In this document: positions 1 to 5,201 of the stretch, piece after piece
How positions within the stretch are numbered: the first letter of the stretch is position 1
Layout: every line of letters starts with the position of its first letter
Assembly: GCA_030620935.1 (NCBI GenBank)
Contig: JAUXIP010000182.1
Span: 1 to 5,201 of the forward strand
DNA length: 5,201 bases
Reading direction: 5' to 3'
From: Deltaproteobacteria bacterium
GTDB lineage: Bacteria; Desulfobacterota_B; Binatia; UBA9968
The notes under the pieces: model-generated
The model's input: the letters and a program-made list of their open reading frames with translations, nothing else
What the model was told of the DNA's origin: nothing
Databases searched by the model: none
Translations under genes and position numbers: made by a program

Positions 1-11
1 ATTTTTTTCTT

Positions 12-65
12 GGCGTCCTTTGTGGTTCGACCTTGCTCACCACCCTGAGTTCATCGAAGGACGCC
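12..65. repeat. Imperfect palindromic intergenic repeat (REP-like hairpin) downstream of rpoD
   Basis: The arms at 12-20 (ggcgtcctt) and 57-65 (aaggacgcc) are perfect 9-bp reverse complements. Nested inside are ttcga (26-30) and tcgaa (54-58), and a shorter ctca/tgag pairing around a ccaccc-type loop. The inner part closely resembles, from memory, a degenerate copy of a palindrome scattered through intergenic regions of many environmental bacteria (consensus of the type TTCGACaagCTCA...TGAGcttGTCGAA). It is not a classical terminator for rpoD, because in the leftward direction the stem is followed by an A-rich run (complement of 1-11), not a U-run. It could still act as a 3'-end stabilising hairpin for the operon mRNA. 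The palindrome is seen directly; the repeat-family assignment is inference. Confidence 0.6.
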
Positions 66-131
66 TTTGCACGAGTCAGTGAAGAAAGAGTCTATATTTA
101 TAACTTTGCATTTTGCAATGAGTTTGCCGTC

Positions 132-2009
132 CTAGCCTTCCACGAAGGTCTTGAGCCTTTTGCTGCGACTGGGATGACGGAGCTTGCGCAGCGCCTTGGC
201 CTCGATCTGACGGATGCGCTCGCGCGTGACCGTAAATTTCTGTCCCACCTCTTCGAGGGTGTGATCCGATTTTTCTCCGATGCCGAAGCGCATCCGCAAG
301 ACCTGCTCCTCGCGCGGCGTCAGGGTCGCCAGAACCTTTTTGGTCTGCTCCTGAAGGTTGATATTGATCACGGCGTCGGACGGCGTGATAATCCGCTTGT
401 CCTCGATGAAATCGCCCAAGTGGCTGTCTTCTTCCTCCCCTACGGGAGTCTCTAAAGAAATCGGCTCCTTGGCAATCTTCAAGACCTTGCGTACCTTATC
501 CAAGGGGATCTCCATCTTGGCAGCAATCTCCTCCGGGCTCGGCTCCCGACCGATTTCTTGCACGAGGTAACGGGAGGTCCGGATCAGCTTGTTGATGGTC
601 TCGATCATATGAACGGGGATGCGGATAGTCCGCGCTTGGTCGGCGATCGCCCGGGTGATGGCCTGGCGGATCCACCACGTAGCGTACGTCGAAAACTTGT
701 AGCCGCGCTGATACTCAAACTTGTCCACGGCCTTCATGAGACCGATATTCCCCTCCTGGATGAGGTCTAAAAACTGGAGTCCCCGGTTGGTGTACTTCTT
801 GGCGATGCTGACGACCAATCGGAGATTGGCTTCAATCAACTCCTTCTTGGCCAGGTTCGCCCGAGTCTCGCCCTCGATGATGGCATAGACGCGGCGTTTG
901 ACTTCCTCTACCGGCATCTCCAAGTCTCTCTCGATCCGCTTGACCCCTCGCCTAGCGCTCCGGATTTCTTCGGTCATTTTCCGAATGGCATCATGCCCCA
1001 TCCGCAGTGCCCCTATAGCACGCTGCCAGTGTTTTTTCCGCCCGTTACTCCCCGGAACGACTTTAAGTATCCCCTGGTAAGATTTTCCGGTCTTTTGCTC
1101 GAATGACTGCACCCGTCTGTCCAGCCCCTGGATCTGCTCCAGGGATTTTTTCAGCCCGTCAACGATAGCCTCTGTTTGTTTCCGATTTAGCTGCAGGGCC
1201 TCAAGGCCGTTGAAAATCTTTTCCTGCTGCTTGGCCAGAGCCTCTTGAAATTCCCTCCGCTTTCGAGTCGATAGACCTTTTCTCTCCAGTTTCCCCTTGA
1301 TTTTTTCCCTTTCTCTCGCAATCCGGCGTAGCTTGGTTATTTGATCCAAAAGCCTTTTCTCATAGACCCCTTCATTTTCCAGATAGTCCAGGTCATCATC
1401 CCCATCGTCCTTGATGATCTCCCGCACCCGGATCTCATGCTGCGACAGTTTCCCTCCAAGATCCAGAATATAGCGCAAGGCCAAGGGGTTGGAGAGGACC
1501 TCGTCTATGACCTGTTTTTCGCCTTCCTCAATCTTCTTCGCAATCTCGACTTCTCCTTCACGACTGAGAAGGGAGACCGTGCCCATCTCGCGGAGATACA
1601 TCCGCACGGGATCGCCGGTCTTGCCCGCGACCTCTCCCTCCACTTCGGCTTCCGGCTCTTTCTCCTCGTCTTCCTCTTCCGGGAGCTCGTCGGCTTGACC
1701 CCCTAAGGTCACCCGCTGGTTGGAATCAACGACCTCGATATCCATTTCCCCAAAGATGGACATGACGTCGTCGATCTGGTCCGGCGACACGATGTCGGAC
1801 GGCAGCATGTCATTGACATCATCGTAAGTCAGATAGCCCTTCTCCTTGCCGAGATCGATCAGCTTTTTGACTTCCTTGATGTTTTTCCGCTGGGCTGCCT
1901 GAACAGGGAAGTCAGGACCTTTTTCCTTCGGGGTATCTACCGAATTTCCGTTTTGGGCGCGAGCCTTTGGCGCTCTAGCTGTCGTTCTTTTTGTACGACG
2001 TCCTGCCAT
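132..2009 (-). CDS. rpoD: RNA polymerase primary sigma factor RpoD (sigma-70)
   Basis: A 625-residue housekeeping sigma factor that directs RNA polymerase to -35/-10 promoters. Region 1.1 spans about residues 38-95, followed by an acidic linker (about 109-126). Region 1.2 begins at [11 protein letters not shown] (133-143). A long non-conserved insert fills about 165-385, as in proteobacterial-type sigma-70. Regions 2.1-2.4 span about 390-468, with the melting and -10 residues W445, W446, Q449 and T452 matching E. coli W433, W434, Q437 and T440. Region 3 follows, with the 3.2 finger near 519-537. Region 4 starts at about 563, and its helix-turn-helix carries R596, E597 and R600, matching E. 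coli R584, E585 and R588. The length is close to E. coli RpoD (613 aa). The ATG at 2009 is the only plausible start upstream of region 1.1 and has an AAAGGA ribosome-binding site 7 nt before it. The first 20 or so residues are strongly basic. The gene overlaps the end of dnaG by 73 nt. Confidence 0.98.
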   Translation of the reverse strand: MAGRRTKRTTARAPKARAQNGNSVDTPKEKGPDFPVQAAQRKNIKEVKKLIDLGKEKGYLTYDDVNDMLPSDIVSPDQIDDVMSIFGEMDIEVVDSNQRVTLGGQADELPEEEDEEKEPEAEVEGEVAGKTGDPVRMYLREMGTVSLLSREGEVEIAKKIEEGEKQVIDEVLSNPLALRYILDLGGKLSQHEIRVREIIKDDGDDDLDYLENEGVYEKRLLDQITKLRRIAREREKIKGKLERKGLSTRKRREFQEALAKQQEKIFNGLEALQLNRKQTEAIVDGLKKSLEQIQGLDRRVQSFEQKTGKSYQGILKVVPGSNGRKKHWQRAIGALRMGHDAIRKMTEEIRSARRGVKRIERDLEMPVEEVKRRVYAIIEGETRANLAKKELIEANLRLVVSIAKKYTNRGLQFLDLIQEGNIGLMKAVDKFEYQRGYKFSTYATWWIRQAITRAIADQARTIRIPVHMIETINKLIRTSRYLVQEIGREPSPEEIAAKMEIPLDKVRKVLKIAKEPISLETPVGEEEDSHLGDFIEDKRIITPSDAVININLQEQTKKVLATLTPREEQVLRMRFGIGEKSDHTLEEVGQKFTVTRERIRQIEAKALRKLRHPSRSKRLKTFVEG

Positions 2010-3739
2010 TCCAACATCCTTTCTCTTTTGGCCTTCTCATCCTTTTTTTCTTCCGCAACCCGGATCGCTTGAAGCAGATCCTTTTGCAAATCTCTCAGGT
2101 ACCTCTTCCGAAGATAGGAGAGACAATCTTCTATCATTTTTTCGCACTCTTCCTCCGGTATATCTTCCACCTCCAGCATCAGTCCGGAGATCTCCGACGC
2201 CTGATCTACCGTAAAACCATAGGTGAGATGAGCTATATCAATCTTTTCCCGCTCCTTCCATACCGAAAGGATTCGCTGGACAACCTCTTTCCATTTCGGA
2301 CCGACAAGCCCCTGCACATCTTCCTCCTGCCCTACGCATGCGATCAGATTAGGAAACTGAAGCATCAAGCCCACCAGCAACCGTTCTGCAAGCTCTTCCC
2401 GATTCCTTCCCTGAGAAGGATTCGAAGGGGCAACTTGTGCAACCTGAACTCCCTGTCCTCCAGGAGGGCGGGAAGACCGACGCAAGAGTTCCTCGGTAAT
2501 CCCCAACGAATCTGCGGCACGGCGCGCCAGCAAATCGGCTTCAAAGGGATTTCGGACCTTGGCCAAAAGCCGACTCACCTCCTGGGCGATTTGGCTCTTG
2601 CCTTCCAGGCTTTTTCCGTACTGCCGTTCTAACCACGTGAAAGCATAATCCGCCAGCGGTACGGACTGTTCGACGATCGCCTCCAAAGCCTCTTTGCCTC
2701 TGGACCGGACAAAGGTGTCCGGGTCCTCTTTCTCGGGCAGAAAGGCAGTGCGACCCAACATCCCTCCTTCGATAAAAACCTCAAAGCTCCGGGCCGCAGC
2801 CTTTCTCCCGGCATCATCGCCGTCGAATAAGGCGATAATGTTTTTTGTGTAGCGTCCCAAAATGCGAACATGATCCGGCGTGAGAGCCGTGCCTAAGGTA
2901 GCCACTGCATAGGAAATACCGAACTGAAACAACGCAAGAACGTCCAGGTATCCCTCGACGACAAGAACACGATCTCTCTCCCGAATACTTTCTTTAGCCT
3001 GGAAGAGACCATAGAGATTAGCCCCCTTACGAAACAAGGGAGTCTCGGCAGAATTAAGATACTTGGGGAAGCCCTGCCCTATCACCCGGCCACCGAACCC
3101 CACTACTTTTCCTCCCGGATTTACAATAGGAAAAATCAGCCGGTCGAAAAACTTCTCCCCGTACTGTTGCGCTCCTCTCTCGCCGATCAGTCCCAAACGC
3201 ACGGCGTCTTTGAAAGACAACCCTTCCCTCTTCAAAAAACCGACTAATCCCTGGCTTCCGCTCGGGGCATAGCCGAGACAGAAGCGCCGCGCTACCTGCT
3301 CCTCGATCCCCCTGGTTTTGAGATATTGAAGCGCCCGTTTCCCCTCGGGGCGGCCGAACAGCACTTCATGAAAATAGGCTGCTGCCCTTTCATTGAGCCG
3401 ATAGAGAGACTCTTTTTCCTCCGCATTTCTTCTCGCCTCCGGCCGATCCAACCGCTCTACCGTGATACCGTAGCGCTTCGCTACCCGCTCCACCGCCTCG
3501 GGAAAAGTCAGATGATCATATTGCATTAAAAAATGGAAGACGTTCCCTCCGGCACCGCAACCGAAACAATGAAAGATAGCTTTTTCCTCGTTCACGGTAA
3601 AGGAGGGGGTTTTCTCCGCATGAAACGGACAGAGTCCCAGGAAATTGCGACCGGTCTTTTTCAGCGTCAGGTAGTCGGAGATCACTTCGACAATGGAAGA
3701 GCGCTCGCGAACCTCTGAAATCTTTCCTTCAGCAATCAT
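1937..3739 (-). CDS. dnaG: DNA primase DnaG
   Basis: A 600-residue bacterial primase that makes the short RNA primers for replication at the fork, working with the DnaB helicase. The N-terminal CHC2 zinc finger has ligands C37, H40, C58 and C61 (E. coli C40, H43, C61, C64). The catalytic core includes the conserved [11 protein letters not shown] segment (226-236). The TOPRIM domain has E262 in VVEGY and D306/D308 in FDGDDAG, matching the metal-binding E265, D309 and D311 of E. coli, plus a DPD motif at 339-341. A Gly/Pro/Gln-rich linker (about 423-446) leads into the C-terminal helicase-interacting domain (about 447-600), which is helical and highly charged at its end. The ATG start fits the family (MI..., then [12 protein letters not shown]). 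It begins 9 nt after the cvpA stop with no strong Shine-Dalgarno, suggesting translational coupling. The last 24 codons overlap rpoD. Confidence 0.98.
   Translation of the reverse strand: MIAEGKISEVRERSSIVEVISDYLTLKKTGRNFLGLCPFHAEKTPSFTVNEEKAIFHCFGCGAGGNVFHFLMQYDHLTFPEAVERVAKRYGITVERLDRPEARRNAEEKESLYRLNERAAAYFHEVLFGRPEGKRALQYLKTRGIEEQVARRFCLGYAPSGSQGLVGFLKREGLSFKDAVRLGLIGERGAQQYGEKFFDRLIFPIVNPGGKVVGFGGRVIGQGFPKYLNSAETPLFRKGANLYGLFQAKESIRERDRVLVVEGYLDVLALFQFGISYAVATLGTALTPDHVRILGRYTKNIIALFDGDDAGRKAAARSFEVFIEGGMLGRTAFLPEKEDPDTFVRSRGKEALEAIVEQSVPLADYAFTWLERQYGKSLEGKSQIAQEVSRLLAKVRNPFEADLLARRAADSLGITEELLRRSSRPPGGQGVQVAQVAPSNPSQGRNREELAERLLVGLMLQFPNLIACVGQEEDVQGLVGPKWKEVVQRILSVWKEREKIDIAHLTYGFTVDQASEISGLMLEVEDIPEEECEKMIEDCLSYLRKRYLRDLQKDLLQAIRVAEEKKDEKAKRERMLEWQDVVQKERQLERQRLAPKTEIR
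2017..2022 (-). promoter_or_regulatory. Shine-Dalgarno of rpoD, inside dnaG
   Basis: On the minus strand AAAGGA ends 7 nt before the rpoD ATG at 2009. It lies within dnaG codons near residue 573 of the primase, so ribosomes translating dnaG run through the rpoD initiation site. The site supports the long-overlap start for rpoD, and coupled translation is a reasonable inference. Confidence 0.7.
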
Positions 3740-3748
3740 CTGGACCGT

Positions 3749-4285
3749 CTAAAACAACCGAATTGCCTTTCCGTCGAGAGTTTGAGACTTTTCCTGCGGA
3801 GAGAGACCGACCACCCCGATCCGGATCATTCCTTGGCCAAACTGGTAGAGAGGAACAGCAAGGTAAGAATCTTCCATGCTTTGCTTTATCTTCTGCGGCA
3901 TCCAGGGGAAAGAGCTCAAGAAAAAAATCGCCAGCGCCAAGATGGCCGCCCCCTTGCCGATTCCCAGCACGATCCCTCCAACCCGATTAATTCCCCCCAA
4001 AAAAAGATAAGGCGCGGACCGATGCAGAAGCCAGCCCGTCAGACTGAAGGTAAAATAGACGACAAAGAAGAGACCGACAAAACTCAGGACCTTGAGAATA
4101 AGGGGTGAAATGTCCCAGTAGTTCGCCCACAAAATGGCTACCTGCTCATCGTAGCGAACGGCCGCAATAAGGCCAATAAAAAAACCCATGAGAGAGAAGC
4201 TCTCGCGAAAAAGCCCTTTAAAATAACCCCTGAGGGCAAAAAGGGAGAGAAGGGCAAGTAGGATTAAATCAACAATATTCACCAA
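3749..4285 (-). CDS. cvpA: CvpA-family inner-membrane protein
   Basis: A 178-residue membrane protein of the CvpA (colicin V production) family. Hydrophobic segments lie at about 4-22, 31-45, 62-87 and 98-127, followed by a soluble C-terminal tail (about 128-178). Family-like features are the RGYFKGLFRE segment (19-28) after the first helix and the NRVGGIVLGIGKG glycine-rich stretch (100-112) leading into the last helix. In E. coli CvpA is required for colicin V production from plasmids, and its molecular role is not well established; bile-salt and envelope-stress phenotypes have been reported in enterobacteria. No ATG is available: the first codon is TTG at 4285, directly followed by GTG at 4282, which is equally likely and slightly better spaced from an upstream GGA. 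It lies 68 nt after yqeY and 9 nt before dnaG, so it is co-transcribed with the operon. The family call is firm; the function here is unknown. Confidence 0.85.
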   Translation of the reverse strand: MVNIVDLILLALLSLFALRGYFKGLFRESFSLMGFFIGLIAAVRYDEQVAILWANYWDISPLILKVLSFVGLFFVVYFTFSLTGWLLHRSAPYLFLGGINRVGGIVLGIGKGAAILALAIFFLSSFPWMPQKIKQSMEDSYLAVPLYQFGQGMIRIGVVGLSPQEKSQTLDGKAIRLF

Positions 4286-4300
4286 CGGGGTCCATCCATC

Positions 4301-4329
4301 CCAGGAAGGAGCTGAACACGATTCCCTGG
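4301..4329 (-). other. Possible hairpin in the yqeY-cvpA spacer
   Basis: The arms 4301-4307 (ccaggaa) and 4322-4329 (ttccctgg) form a 7-bp stem with one bulged base and a loop of about 14 nt, in the longest spacer of the operon (68 nt). There is no following U-run, so it is not a strong terminator. It might be an mRNA processing or stabilising structure, or chance. Confidence 0.25.
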
Positions 4330-4353
4330 TGAAAAACTCAACGTCCTCTCAAT

Positions 4354-4800
4354 TCAACCACTCAGCATTTCCTTAGCCAGCTCGCTGACTCGCTTGCCTC
4401 CGGCGCGACCCGTAATCTTAGGGATGACCTGTTTCATTACCTGTCCCAAGTCCCGGATTCCCTTAGCGCCTACTTCTTCGATAGACTTTCGGATCAGGGC
4501 GCGAACTTCTTCCTCACTCAAAGCCTCGGGGAGATAGCGGCGTAGAACCTTTAATTCCGCCTCTTCTTTCTCCACCAGATCGGCCCTCCCCCCTTTCCGG
4601 AATTGTTCGATGGCTTCCTGTCTTTGTTTACAAAGGGTGGAGATGACCTTCAAGATTTCTTCCGACGCGAGCTCCCTGCGCTCCTTGATTTCCTCGTTGT
4701 GAAGAGCCGATGAAAGAAGCCTCAGGGTCCAAAGGGTCAATCGATCCCCGCCCTTCATAGCCGCCTTTATCGAATCTTGAATTTCGAGCTTGAGCCCCAC
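4354..4800 (-). CDS. yqeY: GatB/YqeY domain-containing protein
   Basis: A 148-residue soluble protein of the stand-alone GatB/YqeY family, at its usual length. The family resembles the C-terminal tRNA-contacting domain of the GatB amidotransferase subunit, and its own role is not settled. Visible signatures are TLRLLSSALHNEEI (25-38), KQRQEAIEQFRKGGRADL (58-75), the EL..LRRYLPEALSEEEV run (82-99) and DLGQVMKQVIPKITGRAGGK (117-136). The last motif is usually GRADGK, so the family Asp is Gly here. The start is GTG at 4800: no ATG lies upstream before the in-frame rpsU stop, and GLKLEIQDSIKAAMK matches the family N-terminus. The ribosome-binding site is weak. It follows rpsU by 30 nt and is often linked to rpsU and dnaG in other genomes, suggesting a translation-related role by context. 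Confidence 0.93.
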   Translation of the reverse strand: MGLKLEIQDSIKAAMKGGDRLTLWTLRLLSSALHNEEIKERRELASEEILKVISTLCKQRQEAIEQFRKGGRADLVEKEEAELKVLRRYLPEALSEEEVRALIRKSIEEVGAKGIRDLGQVMKQVIPKITGRAGGKRVSELAKEMLSG

Positions 4801-4830
4801 TCTTTCTAACCGCCGCTCAAAAATTGGACT

Positions 4831-5028
4831 CTAAAAATATGGGTTTCGAGCTCGCCTCATAGCTCTTTTTTTTGCCGCGATTGCTTTCTTCTTTTTTTTG
4901 ACGCTCGGCTTTTCGTAATGTTCCCGTTTACGAAGTTCGGCCAATATCCCGGCTTTTTCACATAGCTTCTTAAATCGCCGCATAGCGCTCTCAATGGATT
5001 CATTTTCTCTAACCCTGACCGCCGTCAT
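4831..5028 (-). CDS. rpsU: 30S ribosomal protein S21
   Basis: A 65-residue small-subunit protein that binds near the 3' end of 16S rRNA and helps translation initiation. The sequence shows the family pattern: [18 protein letters not shown] at 4-21, [18 protein letters not shown] at 31-48, and a very basic tail ending RARNPYF. Its length is within the usual range (about 58-71 aa). The ATG at 5028 has a Shine-Dalgarno that nearly matches the full anti-SD complement, fitting a highly expressed ribosomal gene. It is the first gene of the operon, directly behind the promoter. Two A8 runs in the mRNA (complements of 4892-4899 and 4866-4873) encode the lysine clusters; the first contains an in-phase A AAA AAG slippery motif. 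Confidence 0.97.
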   Translation of the reverse strand: MTAVRVRENESIESAMRRFKKLCEKAGILAELRKREHYEKPSVKKKKKAIAAKKRAMRRARNPYF

Positions 5029-5036
5029 ACTTTCCT

Positions 5037-5045
5037 ATCACCCCC
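5037..5045 (-). promoter_or_regulatory. Strong Shine-Dalgarno of rpsU
   Basis: The minus strand reads GGGGGTGAT, one mismatch from GGAGGTGAT, the complement of the 16S rRNA 3' end, and ends 8 nt before the rpsU ATG. It is the strongest ribosome-binding site in the operon. Confidence 0.75.
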
Positions 5046-5090
5046 GTTCTACAGATCAACCCATATCCATCCGATTTTCTTAACTTTTTA

Positions 5091-5118
5091 ATTCTATCCT
5101 ATTACTGAATCAAGTCAA
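5091..5118 (-). promoter_or_regulatory. Sigma-70-type promoter of the rpsU-rpoD operon
   Basis: On the minus strand a -35 box TTGACT (5118-5113) is separated by 16 bp from a -10 box TAGAAT (5096-5091). Transcription would start near 5084, giving a leader of about 55 nt before rpsU. The leader is A/T-rich at its start and shows no obvious attenuator or riboswitch fold. If correct, the operon's own product RpoD would recognise this promoter. Confidence 0.7.
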
Positions 5119-5124
5119 GTTGAC
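5114..5124. promoter_or_regulatory. 11-bp palindrome GTCAAGTTGAC overlapping the -35 box
   Basis: Arms of 5 bp (GTCAA/TTGAC) around one central base cover five of the six bases of the operon -35 hexamer and place a second TTGAC on the plus strand. It could be a repressor operator or two back-to-back -35 boxes. An 11-bp palindrome can arise by chance, so function is inferred only from position. Confidence 0.35.
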
Positions 5125-5149
5125 GGATACTCCGGTTTGCATTTCAAAT
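5120..5149 (+). promoter_or_regulatory. Possible divergent (rightward) promoter
   Basis: On the plus strand TTGACG (5120-5125) is followed after 18 bp by TCAAAT (5144-5149), a 4-of-6 match to TATAAT. It would drive a rightward gene starting beyond the window. No start codon with a good ribosome-binding site is visible before 5201, so this is a weak candidate. Confidence 0.25.
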
Positions 5150-5201
5150 AAAGGGCTAGGCAAGAGATCTTTCCGTCCCTGAGCGAAGATTGGCTCGGAG
5201 A

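Noticed and set aside
19..45. ggttcgacc resembling a tRNA T-loop
   Set aside because: The flanking bases do not form a 5-bp T-stem, and no acceptor, D or anticodon arms can be found around it on either strand.
33..455. Plus-strand open frame of 140 codons
   Set aside because: Nearly all of it is antisense to rpoD regions 3-4, which are clearly the coding strand; its start lies inside the 12-65 palindrome.
1341..1706. Plus-strand open frame of 121 codons opposite the RpoD insert
   Set aside because: Antisense shadow of the charged insert and acidic linker of RpoD; the Phe/Leu-rich translation is the expected mirror of Glu/Lys codons.
2010..2300. Search for an internal rpoD promoter within the end of dnaG (as for the E. 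coli heat-shock promoter)
   Set aside because: Only poor matches such as TTGATA with a 14-bp spacer were seen; nothing strong enough to report.
1991..2632. Plus-strand open frame of 213 codons
   Set aside because: It lies antisense to the conserved C-terminal part of dnaG, has no ribosome-binding site I can recognise, and its translation has a Leu/Pro/Phe-rich low-information composition typical of a shadow frame.
3782..4108. Plus-strand open frame of 108 codons opposite cvpA
   Set aside because: Antisense to a well-supported CvpA protein, and no family resemblance in its translation.
5180..5196. gagc...gctc inverted repeat near the right edge
   Set aside because: Only 4 bp of stem with an 8-nt loop and no U-run; expected by chance.

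Overview
This window holds a complete, ordinary-looking bacterial macromolecular-synthesis operon, all on the minus strand. In transcription order (right to left) it encodes ribosomal protein S21 (rpsU, 5028-4831), a GatB/YqeY-family protein (4800-4354), a CvpA-family membrane protein (4285-3749), DNA primase (dnaG, 3739-1937) and the primary sigma factor RpoD (2009-132). About 95% of the window is coding. All five genes look intact, with the family-defining motifs in place. I see no mobile element, CRISPR array, RNA gene or broken gene.

The organism is most likely a Gram-negative bacterium of the Desulfobacterota/deltaproteobacterial type or a neighbouring phylum. RpoD has the long non-conserved insert between regions 1.2 and 2 that is typical of proteobacterial-type sigma-70 factors. 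The order rpsU-yqeY-(cvpA)-dnaG-rpoD and the moderate GC content also fit. This placement rests on recall of gene order and protein style, not on a search, and NC10, Nitrospirota or related lineages remain possible.

Layout: bases 1-131 lie downstream of rpoD and carry an imperfect palindrome (12-65) resembling dispersed REP-like intergenic repeats of environmental bacteria; no classical terminator for the operon is visible there. Bases 132-5028 are the five genes. yqeY lies 30 nt after rpsU in the same reading frame, cvpA follows after 68 nt, dnaG follows cvpA after 9 nt, and dnaG and rpoD overlap by 73 nt in different frames. Bases 5029-5201 are the upstream region, with a good sigma-70-type promoter (TTGACT, 16 bp, TAGAAT) and a strong Shine-Dalgarno sequence before rpsU. 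The -35 box sits in an 11-bp palindrome that could also serve a weaker rightward promoter.

Together the operon couples translation initiation (S21), replication priming (DnaG) and transcription initiation (RpoD) under one main promoter, with two accessory proteins of less certain role. I found no convincing new biological system. The points worth a second look are the long dnaG/rpoD overlap with the rpoD ribosome-binding site buried in dnaG, the single in-frame stop between rpsU and yqeY, the palindromic promoter, and the downstream repeat.
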